Origin: Gammaproteobacteria bacterium RIFCSPHIGHO2_02_FULL_42_43
GTDB taxonomy: Bacteria; Pseudomonadota; Gammaproteobacteria; Coxiellales; Coxiellaceae
DNA: 64,000 nt
Assembly (NCBI GenBank): GCA_001801425.1
Contig: MGXR01000017.1
Span: 248,001 to 312,000, forward strand
Direction of reading: 5' to 3'
A model generated the notes under the pieces. It was not told the origin of the DNA and did not search any database. It saw only the letters and a list, made by a program, of their open reading frames with translations. The stretch's first letter is position 1; each line of letters starts with the position of its first letter. The position numbers were made by a program, and so were the translations under genes. Positions 51,883 through 60,918 of this stretch are shown here, piece after piece.

Positions 51883-52364
51883 AAAAAAGCATGATGATAG
51901 AAATCATTCTGATCGCTGGAATATTATTTTTTTCAGTGATAGTGAGTTATAGTTTTTTTGATCATGTTCTGCAACATTATTCGATTGAAAAAAGAAAAGT
52001 GAATGCATTGCAATTGCAAGCTGCATTGCAGCGACAGAAGCAGCATCAAAATAAACTGGTTCAGAATCAATTGAACACAGAGCAGAAAAAAAACCCCGCG
52101 CTGTTTCAATTTGTGAGCGCCACAGATCCTCGCGCGTTTTCAGTTGCAGCGTTAACCCAATTGATTCAGAAATCTGATGTTAAGATTATAGAGTTGACAC
52201 CGAATATTCACACGATTACGTGTCGCATCACCGGTTCTTTTTTTCAAGTGATGCAATTGATTGACGCATGCAATTCCCTGCCGTTTCCGTGTGAAATCCA
52301 TTCGCTCAAAATCACTGCGATCAATCATGTCACCCTGACTTTTGTGCTTGCGGAGATGACGTGA
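51879..52364 (+). CDS. pilO: Type IV pilus assembly protein PilO
   Basis: 161 aa, shorter than usual (about 200). One N-terminal membrane segment (MIEIILIAGILFFSVIVSY), a coiled coil (QLQAALQRQKQHQNKLVQNQ) and a small periplasmic domain ending in a strand that runs into the pilQ start. It forms a heterodimer with PilN. The assignment rests on place and architecture. Overlaps pilQ by four bases (GTGA). No pilP follows. Confidence 0.8.
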   Translation: MKKSMMIEIILIAGILFFSVIVSYSFFDHVLQHYSIEKRKVNALQLQAALQRQKQHQNKLVQNQLNTEQKKNPALFQFVSATDPRAFSVAALTQLIQKSDVKIIELTPNIHTITCRITGSFFQVMQLIDACNSLPFPCEIHSLKITAINHVTLTFVLAEMT

Positions 52365-53359
52365 TTTATTTTTTATATGCGTTGATTTTTTTATTTTGCT
52401 CAATGGTTCCGGTGATTGCTGATTCGGTAGCGGTGGCACGCGATCCTTTTTTACCAGCGCTGTCGTCCACCGCATCACCTATTTTAAAAAATACTTGGAT
52501 TCCACTTTATTTTGCCAAGGCCGCTGATGTCGCCAATTTTTTAACGAAATCTTCCGTCAATTTTTTATCTGCCGCGGGAAATATTCGTGTTGATGAACGC
52601 ACCAATCAAATTTGGATACAAGATGATGCGGCACACATTCACGCTATTGAAAAAATAATTTCACATTTAGATCAACGCGAACCGCAATTTCTTATTAAAG
52701 CCAAAATTATTCATTTGGATAAACAATATCAGCGTGCACTCGGTGTTTTATTTCAAACGACCAACACCGCGAGTGCGCCGACCACGTTGCAGTTCAATGA
52801 ATCCAACACTGCGAATCAACCCGGCCAATTTTCTTTTGCAATTGCAAAATTAATGGGTGGAAATTTATTGGATTTACAATTATCAGCGCTGGAACAAGAA
52901 GGGCATGCGGTATTAATTTCTTCACCAGAATTAACCACGTTAAATCATCAAGCAGCGTTGATTGAATCGGGTGCGGAAGTGCCGTATCAAGCGGCAGCGT
53001 CTCGCGGGGCGACGAAAGTGAGTTTTAAGAAAGCGGTGTTATCGTTGCAAGTCACGCCTGAGGTGATGCCGCATCATCACATTTTGCTCAAAATCACGTT
53101 AAATCAAGACAAGGTGAGTGAGCTCAGAGTGAATGGCGTTCCTGCGATTCAAACGCAAAAAATTGCAACGCAAGTGATCGTGAGGAATCATCAAACCATT
53201 GTGCTCGGCGGCATTATGGAAACCGCTTCTTCCAAACAAAATCAGGATATGCCGGGAATTCACTCTATTCCGATTTTGGGTGCGCTGTTGAGTCATCAGT
53301 CACGACGTGCTGAGCAGTCGGAGCTGTTGATTTTTATTACGCCGAGCAGGGTGAATTGA
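52361..53359 (+). CDS. pilQ: Minimal secretin PilQ
   Basis: 332 aa; most PilQ have 600 or more. A signal peptide (FLYALIFLFCSMVPVIADS) is followed by one N1-like domain (IPLYFAKAADVANFL, then IHAIEKIISHLDQREPQF) and the secretin core (SSPELTTLNHQAALIESG, then VPYQ, LSLQVTPEVMP, IVLGGIMETASSKQNQDMPG, and ELLIFITPSRV). The AMIN domains and one N-domain are absent. GTG 52361 overlaps the pilO stop. The outer-membrane gate for the pilus or for DNA uptake. Confidence 0.93.
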   Translation: MIYFLYALIFLFCSMVPVIADSVAVARDPFLPALSSTASPILKNTWIPLYFAKAADVANFLTKSSVNFLSAAGNIRVDERTNQIWIQDDAAHIHAIEKIISHLDQREPQFLIKAKIIHLDKQYQRALGVLFQTTNTASAPTTLQFNESNTANQPGQFSFAIAKLMGGNLLDLQLSALEQEGHAVLISSPELTTLNHQAALIESGAEVPYQAAASRGATKVSFKKAVLSLQVTPEVMPHHHILLKITLNQDKVSELRVNGVPAIQTQKIATQVIVRNHQTIVLGGIMETASSKQNQDMPGIHSIPILGALLSHQSRRAEQSELLIFITPSRVN

Positions 53360-53360
53360 T

Positions 53361-53465
53361 GCACTCGCTACCGCTCGTGTCTGTGTCCATTGAGATAAAA
53401 CGGACATAGCAGGGTGGATTGATTATTGAGATAAAACGGACATAGACGCGAGCAGTAGCGAGCAG
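53361..53465. repeat. Family-B palindromes between pilQ and aroK
   Basis: A minus-strand copy at 53361-53388 (the one most like the coding copy at 28662), a broken plus copy starting GGACATAG at 53402, and a full plus copy at 53438-53465 with outer GC/GC, inner GC/GC and loop AGTA. The two full copies point inward and are separated by 49 bases; GAGATAAAACGGACATAG occurs twice (about 53392 and 53428). The array starts two bases after the pilQ stop. Confidence 0.8.
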
Positions 53466-53479
53466 TTATACTGCCTCAC

Positions 53480-53992
53480 ATGAAAAAAAATATCGTTCTC
53501 ATCGGCCCCCTCGGCGTTGGCAAAACCACGACGGGCAAACAAATCGCTAAAAAATTATGCTTGGTTTTTTACGACACGGATCATGAAATTGAAAAGCGAA
53601 GTGGCGTGTCGATCGCAACTATTTTTGAATTTGAAGGTGAAGAGGGATATCGCAAACGAGAACGCACGATCATTGCAAATTTAATTGGACTGGACAACAT
53701 CGTGTTGTCGTCTGGAGGTGGCGCCATTTTGTCTCCAGAAAATCGCGCGCTTTTTTCCAAATACTGTACCGTCATCTATTTGCGTGCATCACTGGAAACC
53801 CAATTGAATCGCACCAACCGACGCAAAGGCACGCGGCCTATGTTGAACATCGATGATCCATTTCAAAAAATCGCCGAATTTGATCGTGTGCGTGCGCCGT
53901 TGTATGTGTCTATTGCCGATTATACGTTTGATACCGACAAGTTTTCGCCCAGCGAAATTGCTGATCAAGTGGCCCAACTATTTAATCGATAA
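53480..53992 (+). CDS. aroK: Shikimate kinase
   Basis: 170 aa. VLIGPLGVGKTTTGKQIA is Walker A; FYDTDHEIEKRSG has the shikimate-binding Asp, FEGEEGYRKRE the Arg, and LSSGGGAILSPENR the G-G-G loop; the lid RRKGTRPML is complete. It phosphorylates shikimate in aromatic amino acid synthesis. Normally aroB comes next; here it is absent and the DamX-like gene follows directly. Confidence 0.96.
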   Translation: MKKNIVLIGPLGVGKTTTGKQIAKKLCLVFYDTDHEIEKRSGVSIATIFEFEGEEGYRKRERTIIANLIGLDNIVLSSGGGAILSPENRALFSKYCTVIYLRASLETQLNRTNRRKGTRPMLNIDDPFQKIAEFDRVRAPLYVSIADYTFDTDKFSPSEIADQVAQLFNR

Positions 53993-54052
53993 TTGACCCC
54001 TTAGCTGCAAAGTGATAAAAAGGTACGACGGAAAACTACGGAGTGGTCGTTC

Positions 54053-54736
54053 ATGCAGGACGCAGTCGAACTGAAGCACTTTTTCGAATCCAAAAGACCA
54101 TTACTCATGATTGTCGATTCCACGCGTGCCGAGAGCAAGCGTTTACTCGCTGCAGCGGGGACACTCGCCGATCCCAATCACATTGTCTTTCGCATCAAAG
54201 CAAAACCCACACTGCCATTGACCACGTTATTCGAATTATTTTCACATCATTGGGCAGTGCGATACAGCGATGTTGAAGCCAGTCACTCCCAAGACCAATT
54301 GAATTTTATTGTGGAGTGTTTGACAGCACACAATCAAAATTGCGTGTTGTTGGTGGCGCAAGCGCATTTATTGTCAGACGTTTTTTTGCGCGCATTGTGT
54401 CGTTTGGCAGAAGTGCAAGAAAATAAAATGCCGCGCATTCGTTTAATTTTATCGGGCTATCCTGAACTGGTGGAGAAAGTGAATGCATGGTATTCATCAG
54501 CGACAGAAAAACCACCCGTGGTTTTCGCATCAGATGTAATATCAGCAGAAAATAAAAAAACTTTTTTACTTTCTTCTCAATTCTTGTCAAAATTTTGGCA
54601 GATGCACAGTGTGAAATCGATGGCGGTGTTGGCATTAATCATCAGTGGTGTGTTGTGGTGGAAGATGCAGCAAGTTGAATTATTGTTTCACGCAAAACAG
54701 CAGTTGCCTGCGCATTCTGAATCCGTGAAAGTTTAG
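54053..54736 (+). CDS. DamX-like protein (AAA/ExeA-like N-terminal domain, single membrane segment)
   Basis: 227 aa. Residues 1-165 resemble a degenerate ExeA/DamX ATPase-like domain (LLMIVDSTRAESKRLLAA; NCVLLVAQAHLLSDVFLRAL in the Walker B position; IRLILSGYPELVEKV). One membrane segment near 190-208 (MAVLALIISGVLWW) is followed by a very short tail. DamX normally has a SPOR domain after the membrane segment; it is missing here. Located after aroK, where E. coli has aroB-damX, which supports the name. GGAG stands nine bases before ATG 54053. Confidence 0.65.
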   Translation: MQDAVELKHFFESKRPLLMIVDSTRAESKRLLAAAGTLADPNHIVFRIKAKPTLPLTTLFELFSHHWAVRYSDVEASHSQDQLNFIVECLTAHNQNCVLLVAQAHLLSDVFLRALCRLAEVQENKMPRIRLILSGYPELVEKVNAWYSSATEKPPVVFASDVISAENKKTFLLSSQFLSKFWQMHSVKSMAVLALIISGVLWWKMQQVELLFHAKQQLPAHSESVKV

Positions 54737-54741
54737 GGGTT

Positions 54742-56151
54742 ATGATGAGATGTATTATTAGCGTTATCTGTGCGTTATTTTTTTCTGCGACAGTAATCGC
54801 GGATCCCATTGCTTCGCGTCTGCAATACCTGTTGAGTCAAACGCATTCACAAGCGCATATCGGTGTGTTGGTGCAATCAGCCGACTCTGGCAAAATTTAT
54901 TTTTCAAAAAATAGTAATCAAAATTTTGCGCCGGCGAGTGTGCAAAAATTATTTACCGTCGCTGTTGCAACCAGTTTACTGAAACCCGATTATCGTTTTA
55001 CAACGCGTTTGATGACGCAGGGAAATACGAGCGGTGGTGTGTTGAATGGCAATGTGATTTTTCAATTTACGGGTGATCCCACGATTACCGAAGGTGATCT
55101 CAATCAATTGGTGCAAACATTGCAATCAAAAAATATTCATCAAATCGCGGGAAATATTGTGATTGATGACACCGCGTATCAAGCGTTGCCTTATCCGCCC
55201 GGTTGGATTTGGGATGATTTGAGTTATGATTACGCGGCCCCTTTAAATACCGTGATTATCGATCGCAATCGTTTTGGTTTGAGTTTTAAGCCGTCGCCGA
55301 TCAATGGCGGTAAAGCGGCTATCGAACCGCAATTACCAAATCAAACAGCGCAATTTTTTGATGGACTTATCACTAATTCTTATTCCGGAGAAGACTGTCC
55401 GTTGACTGTTTATAGCGATATGCAAAATCAATATTGGGTGAGTGGGTGTTTGTCGCGGCAATTGGGCGTGCAACATCGAATGCTCGCCATTCGTAACATG
55501 AAAATGTTTACGAGTGCCTTGATTCGCGAATTGCTGGCGCAACATCACATTCAATTGCGTGGGCAATTTTTGTATGAGCATGCGCCTGCGAACGCATCTG
55601 TCATCACCACAAAATACTCGCCGCCGCTGCAGGAATTACTGATTCATCTGCTTAAAAAATCCGATAATTTATATGCGGGCACCTTGCTGAAAAAAGTGGG
55701 TGAGCATTACAGTCATGAAGCTGGTAGCTGGAAAAATGGGGTGAACGCGTTGAATTTATTTTTAATTAATACGGTTGGCATCGCTAAAAAAGATATTCAC
55801 ATTGATGATGCCGCGGGATTGTCGCGTTATGATTTTGTAACGCCGCGCGCGGTTGCGAAATTATTAGTGTATATTTATACGCATCCCGCACTCAAAAAAA
55901 CCATTTTATCCGCATTGCCGATTGCCGGAGTGGACGGCACACTCGCTGGGCGCATGCCGAGCCTGGGCGCTTCTCGATGCGTTCACGCCAAAACGGGCTC
56001 AATGACCAATGTTTCTTCGCTGGCTGGCTTTGTAAAAACGCGTCAACATGGTACCCTGGCCTTCGTTATTTTAGTGAATAATTTTTCGGGGAAATTGGCG
56101 CCGTATCGATATTTAGAAAATCGTATCGTTGAAGCGCTAGCAAAATCATGA
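54742..56151 (+). CDS. dacB: D-alanyl-D-alanine carboxypeptidase/endopeptidase (PBP4, S13)
   Basis: 469 aa with a signal peptide (IISVICALFFSATVIADP). FAPASVQKLFTV holds the S-x-x-K, KKSDNLYAGTLL the S-x-N and CVHAKTGSMTNVSSLAG the K-T-G of class C low-molecular-weight PBPs. It trims peptidoglycan side chains in the periplasm. Starts six bases after the damX-like stop and overlaps prlC by four bases, so the three genes are one unit. Confidence 0.94.
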   Translation: MMRCIISVICALFFSATVIADPIASRLQYLLSQTHSQAHIGVLVQSADSGKIYFSKNSNQNFAPASVQKLFTVAVATSLLKPDYRFTTRLMTQGNTSGGVLNGNVIFQFTGDPTITEGDLNQLVQTLQSKNIHQIAGNIVIDDTAYQALPYPPGWIWDDLSYDYAAPLNTVIIDRNRFGLSFKPSPINGGKAAIEPQLPNQTAQFFDGLITNSYSGEDCPLTVYSDMQNQYWVSGCLSRQLGVQHRMLAIRNMKMFTSALIRELLAQHHIQLRGQFLYEHAPANASVITTKYSPPLQELLIHLLKKSDNLYAGTLLKKVGEHYSHEAGSWKNGVNALNLFLINTVGIAKKDIHIDDAAGLSRYDFVTPRAVAKLLVYIYTHPALKKTILSALPIAGVDGTLAGRMPSLGASRCVHAKTGSMTNVSSLAGFVKTRQHGTLAFVILVNNFSGKLAPYRYLENRIVEALAKS

Positions 56152-58163
56152 CCATCGTTTTACCGTCGTTTCGCGATATTGTCATTGCCGATATTGAAAA
56201 AAATTTGGATCAGTTGTTGCAAAAAAACACGCAAGCGATTGAGGCGTTGTTATTGCAATCCGCGTATACATGGGACAACTTGATTGCGCCGCTTGAAACA
56301 ATCGATGACACGCTCGCACAATTTTGGTCTCCCATACGGCACATGGACGCTGTTGTGAATTCAGAGGCACTTCGAAAAAGCATCGAAGCATGTTTGCCAA
56401 AATTATCTGATTATCACACGCATTGGGCGCATCATGAAAAATTATTTCATGCCGTGGAAAGCATTAAAAATTCAACGGCGTTTTCAGCTTTATCTGTCGC
56501 ACAAAAAAAATCAATCGACAATCAATTGCGTGATTTTAAATTAAGTGGTGTACATTTACCTCTACCGCAAAAAAAACAATTCGCTGAATTTAGCAAACAA
56601 TTATCACAATTATCACATCGCTTTGAAGAAAATGTGTTGGATGCGACGATGGCATTTCAACACATCATTACTGATGAAAAATTATTATCAGGTATTCCAG
56701 AGCACGCTAAAAGTGCCGCAAAATTGTTGGCAGAGCAGAATAAAAAAGAAGGATGGATGTTTACGTTAGAAGCGCCGTCATATTTGGCGATCATGACATT
56801 TTCGGATTCGAGCGCATTGCGCGAAATTTTTTATCGCGCGTATGTAACAAGAGCGCCTGCCAATGCTGCTGTGATGCGCGATATGTTGCGCCTTCGTTTT
56901 GCGTTAGCAAAATTGCTGGGCTTTGAAAATTTCGCGCAATATTCCCTTGCTACTAAAATGGTGAAGACAACAGACGAGGTGATGCAATTTTTAAATGAGC
57001 TGGCTGATAAAGCAATTGCTAAAGCGCGCGATGAATTTGCAGCACTGTGTCGCTTTTCTAAAGAAACGTTGGCACTTGAAAAATTAAATGCGTGGGATGT
57101 GACTTACGCCGCTGAAAAATTTCGTGAGCAGCGTTTTCATTTATCACAAGAAGAATTGCGCCCGTATTTTCCGCAAAACAAGGTGATGTCAGGTTTATTT
57201 CACATCATCAGCAAATTATATGGCGTGACATTTGAAAAAGTGAGTGATGCGGATGTGTGGCATCGTGACGTTTCCTGTTATCGCATGCTGGATTCCAATC
57301 ATGTCGTGCAAGCACATTGGTATTTTGATTTGTATGCGCGTCCCAATAAACGCGCCGGTGCGTGGATGGATGATCCCATCATTCGCCGTCGTTTGGATCG
57401 CAATAACATTCAATTGCCCGTGGTTTTCGTGACCTGCAATTTTAATGCGCCCATCGGGAACGAGCCTGCTTTGTTTACGCACGATGATGTGGTCACTTTG
57501 TTTCATGAAAGTGGGCATGCGTTGCAGCAAGTGTTGACACACGTTGATGTGGCCGATGTTTCTGGTATTCAAGGTGTGCCGTGGGATGCAGTGGAAGTAG
57601 CCAGTCAATTTTTTGAAAATTGGGCGTGGGAAAATGAATCGATCCATCATATCGCGGCACATTATCAAACAAACGCAGCACCGCCGGATGCATTATTGCA
57701 ACGCATGCAAGATGCCAAATATTTTCAATCCGCCATGCACATGATGCGACAATTGGAATTTGCTTTGTTTGATTTCGAGTTGCATATGCATTATGACGAT
57801 CACAATCCTGACAGCGTGCAAATGATTTTGGATAATGTGAGAAAAAAAGTGTCCGTGGTGCCCGTGCCTGATTTCAATCGCTTCCAGAATAGTTTTTCAC
57901 ATATTTTTGGTGGCGGTTATGCAGCAGGATATTACAGTTACAAATGGGCGGAAGTGATGGCGTGTGATGCGTTTTCTTTGTTTCATGAAAAAGGTATTTT
58001 TGATTCAGCGACCGCAGCATTGTTTAAAAAAACATTTTTAGAAAGTGGTGGCGCGGTTGAGCCCATGGATTTATTTATTGCATTTCGCGGCAGAAAACCG
58101 ACGGTGGATGCGTTGTTAAAACATAGTAATATCCCCACAAACACCACCAACCCCACCCACTGA
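56148..58163 (+). CDS. prlC: Oligopeptidase A (M3 zinc metallopeptidase)
   Basis: 671 aa. LFHESGHALQQVL is the HExxH zinc site; the third ligand Glu lies in VEVASQFFENWAW. FGGGYAAGYYSYKWAEVMACDAF is the conserved substrate loop and RGRKPTVDALLKH the usual C terminus. It degrades short peptides such as cleaved signal peptides. The last 60 codons are antisense to the extended ubiA frame, and the tail after LLKHS (NIPTNTTNPTH) lies on ubiA coding DNA. Confidence 0.95.
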   Translation: MTIVLPSFRDIVIADIEKNLDQLLQKNTQAIEALLLQSAYTWDNLIAPLETIDDTLAQFWSPIRHMDAVVNSEALRKSIEACLPKLSDYHTHWAHHEKLFHAVESIKNSTAFSALSVAQKKSIDNQLRDFKLSGVHLPLPQKKQFAEFSKQLSQLSHRFEENVLDATMAFQHIITDEKLLSGIPEHAKSAAKLLAEQNKKEGWMFTLEAPSYLAIMTFSDSSALREIFYRAYVTRAPANAAVMRDMLRLRFALAKLLGFENFAQYSLATKMVKTTDEVMQFLNELADKAIAKARDEFAALCRFSKETLALEKLNAWDVTYAAEKFREQRFHLSQEELRPYFPQNKVMSGLFHIISKLYGVTFEKVSDADVWHRDVSCYRMLDSNHVVQAHWYFDLYARPNKRAGAWMDDPIIRRRLDRNNIQLPVVFVTCNFNAPIGNEPALFTHDDVVTLFHESGHALQQVLTHVDVADVSGIQGVPWDAVEVASQFFENWAWENESIHHIAAHYQTNAAPPDALLQRMQDAKYFQSAMHMMRQLEFALFDFELHMHYDDHNPDSVQMILDNVRKKVSVVPVPDFNRFQNSFSHIFGGGYAAGYYSYKWAEVMACDAFSLFHEKGIFDSATAALFKKTFLESGGAVEPMDLFIAFRGRKPTVDALLKHSNIPTNTTNPTH

Positions 58164-58951
58164 TTATTTAAAAAAGCGCGAAAGGCGTCACCTGAATGAT
58201 TGCGCAACAATAGATAATGTTGATATAAAAATAAAATACCCGCGCCAGCAATGCTGCAAAAATAAATCCAGGAAAAATGATTTTCTTTTCCTAACAAATA
58301 AAATAAATAAAGCACGGTCAAGTGCAGTATCGCAATAATCAATCGATCGTATCGCCCAAACAAAATCGCTGTGGATTTGATGCCAATGCGAATATCATCT
58401 GCGCGATCGGTGATGGCGTATTGTGTGTCATACGCGATGGTCCACAATACAGTGATTAATAAAATCAGCAACGCTTTACCTGAAACATGATTGGTTTGTG
58501 CTGCAAATGCCATCGGCACGGAGAATGAAAACGCAATGCCGAGAATCAATTGCGGGCAAGCCAGAAAACGTTTGGTGAATGGATAAAGGATTGCAACACC
58601 GAGTGCTGCAAAAGACAGCGCAATCGTATAGGCATTTGTTTGCAGCACCAGCAGAAAAGACAGCATGCACAAACCAAAAAATAATATCAGTGCATTGTTG
58701 ACGGAGATTTCCTGGATAGCGAGTGGGCGCAATTTTGTGCGCGCGACTTCTGAATCCCACCGTCGATCTACCACATCATTAATCACACATCCGGCTGCGC
58801 GCATGCCAATCACACCGCACACAAAAATGATGATATTTTTGATTGAAGGGTGTCCGTTTCCCGCAATCCACAATGCCCACATTGTGGGCCACAGCAGTAA
58901 AAAAATACCGATAGGTTTATGAAAGCGCATGAGCTTCAGATAAATCATCAT
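57983..58951 (-). CDS. ubiA: 4-hydroxybenzoate octaprenyltransferase with a C-terminal extension
   Basis: 322 aa. RAAGCVINDVVDRRWDSEVA is the first Asp-rich site (N-D-x-x-D) and AYDTQYAITDRADD the second; about eight membrane segments. It attaches the polyprenyl chain to 4-hydroxybenzoate in the inner membrane. Typical UbiA ends soon after the phrase NNQWVGLVVFVGI, near residue 276. Here 46 more residues are read from DNA antisense to the end of prlC, a convergent overlap of 181 bases. Overlaps ubiC (ATGATGA). Confidence 0.93.
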   Translation of the reverse strand: MMIYLKLMRFHKPIGIFLLLWPTMWALWIAGNGHPSIKNIIIFVCGVIGMRAAGCVINDVVDRRWDSEVARTKLRPLAIQEISVNNALILFFGLCMLSFLLVLQTNAYTIALSFAALGVAILYPFTKRFLACPQLILGIAFSFSVPMAFAAQTNHVSGKALLILLITVLWTIAYDTQYAITDRADDIRIGIKSTAILFGRYDRLIIAILHLTVLYLFYLLGKENHFSWIYFCSIAGAGILFLYQHYLLLRNHSGDAFRAFLNNQWVGLVVFVGILLCFNNASTVGFLPRNAINKSMGSTAPPLSKNVFLNNAAVAESKIPFS

Positions 58952-59406
58952 ATAATTTTTAAAAACTCAGGGTGAAATATTTCAGTGACTGAAAGTGGAT
59001 TGCCGCGAAAATGAAAAGTGGATTGTCTTGCGATCGCATCTTCATTCACTTGAAAAAATAAAAAAGGAGATCGCGTGAGTGTTGGATCTTGAAATAACAA
59101 TTCACCAATGGGTTTTTCTTTTAATTGCGTTAATTCATCGTTGTTGGCATGCGCTGTGCGCGCGGGGATAGCAACAATTCCGGTCACCCAGCGTTCATTC
59201 TGAAATCGCCATTCGATTTTGCGTATCCATTGTGTTTGTTTTTCATTTTCCCAGTCATTGAATAGCAAGCGTAACGTGATTTCATTATCCGTCCATTCCC
59301 TTAATCGTTTGGTTAATGAATTCGTATTGGTGAGCCAGCGTTGAATAGGAGGCGTCATTGCACGAAGTGCGCGCGCATCCAACAATGACCATTGTTCTAT
59401 TTCCAT
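58948..59406 (-). CDS. ubiC: Chorismate lyase
   Basis: 152 aa. The usual pattern of UbiC is present: WLTNTNSLTKRLRE near the start, RKIEWRFQNERWVTG in the middle (strand with the substrate Arg), PIGELLFQDPTLTRSPF and the closing LSVTEIFHPEFL with its Glu. It makes 4-hydroxybenzoate and pyruvate from chorismate, the first ubiquinone step. The stop overlaps the ubiA start. Upstream, seven bases away, is the L,D-transpeptidase stop. Confidence 0.9.
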   Translation of the reverse strand: MEIEQWSLLDARALRAMTPPIQRWLTNTNSLTKRLREWTDNEITLRLLFNDWENEKQTQWIRKIEWRFQNERWVTGIVAIPARTAHANNDELTQLKEKPIGELLFQDPTLTRSPFLFFQVNEDAIARQSTFHFRGNPLSVTEIFHPEFLKII

Positions 59407-59412
59407 AACTGT

Positions 59413-60108
59413 TTACCGTGTCACAATGACCGGCGTGCCGATATCCGTAAATTCATGGTTCATCCATTTTGCATCTTCAAAAAATAATCGGACACAACCG
59501 TGGCTCGCATTATAGCCCGGCAATGTTGATCCGTGTAGTGCAAATCCGCCACTAAAATGCATGCAGTAAGGCATGGGTGCACCGCCGTTTGTTTCTATTG
59601 GAAACTTGGATGACACGCAACTCTCACCTTGTTTTCGATAAATTTTAAAAGTGCCCGTTGCGGTGTTGCACGCGCGTCCCACGTCAGGGCAATATCCTTT
59701 ACCGCCAGATACAGGTCCCCAGCGCACTAATTTTCCGTTTTGATCGTAAGCACCAAACGCTTGTTTTGTGAGGTTCACGATTACGAGTTTTTTACCATTG
59801 GTGTTATGCTCCAATGGAAATGGCGATAATTCCATGTGAGAAATGCTGCGTAGATTCGTTGGCACGACAATCCAGCTGCGATATTTCACCGGCATGTTAG
59901 TGCGATTGAGTCGCATGACGATTTCGCGATTGCGTTCATTGGGGAATAACTTTTCCCAGGTATCGCCACGTTTAACCTTAACGCACTCAAAACCGGAATA
60001 GCCGCAGAGGTAGGACCCATAATACCGGGTTGATGCCTGGGCGGTATCCGCCAGAAATGCGAGTGCAATAGCACTCGCAATAAAGGAAATGACTTTTTTG
60101 TATTTCAT
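59413..60108 (-). CDS. Exported L,D-transpeptidase (YkuD family)
   Basis: 231 aa from ATG 60108 (GGGAG upstream). A signal peptide (KVISFIASAIALAFLADTAQA) is followed by a LysM-like segment (VKRGDTWEKLFPNERNREIV). The YkuD domain ends in FALHGSTLPGYNASHGCVRL, with the His and the catalytic Ser-His-Gly-Cys-Val-Arg. It forms 3-3 peptidoglycan crosslinks or anchors proteins. Similar proteins are called EnhA in Legionella; I use that only as a likely relative. Confidence 0.88.
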   Translation of the reverse strand: MKYKKVISFIASAIALAFLADTAQASTRYYGSYLCGYSGFECVKVKRGDTWEKLFPNERNREIVMRLNRTNMPVKYRSWIVVPTNLRSISHMELSPFPLEHNTNGKKLVIVNLTKQAFGAYDQNGKLVRWGPVSGGKGYCPDVGRACNTATGTFKIYRKQGESCVSSKFPIETNGGAPMPYCMHFSGGFALHGSTLPGYNASHGCVRLFFEDAKWMNHEFTDIGTPVIVTR

Positions 60109-60359
60109 GGATGTACTCCCAACTTCGCATCCATGCAAAAATCACTTTGCTGTGGATTATAGACAATATGTTGCCGATTTTTGGTCAATAACACCCTTAT
60201 TTTTATGAAGTTAGGTGATTTTATATGTTTTTTTACTATTAATAGGTTAAATATAGACCCTAAGAAATTGATTAAAAAATAATCACAACTTGCGTTATTT
60301 GTTTAATATTTACTTAAGATTCCTCCTTTAGAATGGTTTGAATTACTGGAGGGTGAATT
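60109..60359. other. Divergent intergenic region, AT-rich
   Basis: 251 bases between the L,D-transpeptidase and the 184-aa gene. AT-rich with several possible -10 boxes (TATAAT-like runs near 60250-60320), none singled out. The only clear element is GGAGG at 60350, the ribosome site of the rightward gene. No repeat or small gene seen. Confidence 0.4.
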
Positions 60360-60914
60360 ATGTCAATTTTTAAAGAAACCATGATCAAAGCAGTGAATAG
60401 CTATCGTGTTGTATTGCGTCGTGACTTGTCGCAATCAGAACGTATGCTCAAATTGAAGATGTTGAATTTGCGCTCCAAAGAAGTTTTTAAGAGCGATGTA
60501 GCGTTGTACCACGTCGGTCAAGGGATCGTCGCCGATATTCGTCAGAATATGTTGAAGCCAATACAAGGATATTACAGTTATTCGGGTGTTGCGCAATTTT
60601 GCGAATATCTTGAAGAATATTTATCTCATTATTACATTGAAAAAGGTCGCGTTGTGCATCGTGCGCAGCTGGCATCGCGCGCGATTCTGGATTCTATTCA
60701 ATTGGCGAGCATCGCACGTGAAGAGTTGAATGACAGCATTATGAAACGTTTTTATCGCTGCAATGAAATCATCGTGGATTTTGGTTCAAGTGAACAATGT
60801 GATTTTCAATTGCAATTGTTGGAACGCGAACAAGCGTCGCACCCCGGGTTCTATACGCAATTGATTGCGCATTTGGAATCGTTGAGAAATGGTCGAGCAG
60901 CAGCCGCGGCATAA
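60360..60914 (+). CDS. Orphan helical protein, 184 aa
   Basis: ATG 60360 has a strong GGAGG. The protein looks all-helical with many Arg, Gln, Tyr and Leu (KLKMLNLRSKEVF; EYLEEYLSHYYIEKGRVVHR), no signal peptide, and an Ala-rich end (RNGRAAAAA). Good ribosome site and a long leader indicate a real, separately regulated gene. It is convergent with the DUF2390 gene, four bases apart. No family recognised. Confidence 0.72.
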   Translation: MSIFKETMIKAVNSYRVVLRRDLSQSERMLKLKMLNLRSKEVFKSDVALYHVGQGIVADIRQNMLKPIQGYYSYSGVAQFCEYLEEYLSHYYIEKGRVVHRAQLASRAILDSIQLASIAREELNDSIMKRFYRCNEIIVDFGSSEQCDFQLQLLEREQASHPGFYTQLIAHLESLRNGRAAAAA

Positions 60915-60918
60915 TAAT

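Noticed and set aside
54306-54635. 109-codon minus-strand frame within the damX-like gene
   Set aside because: No homology visible; the plus-strand gene fits its operon.
57216-57668. 150-codon minus-strand frame within prlC
   Set aside because: Antisense to the highly conserved zinc-site region of prlC, so openness is due to codon bias there.
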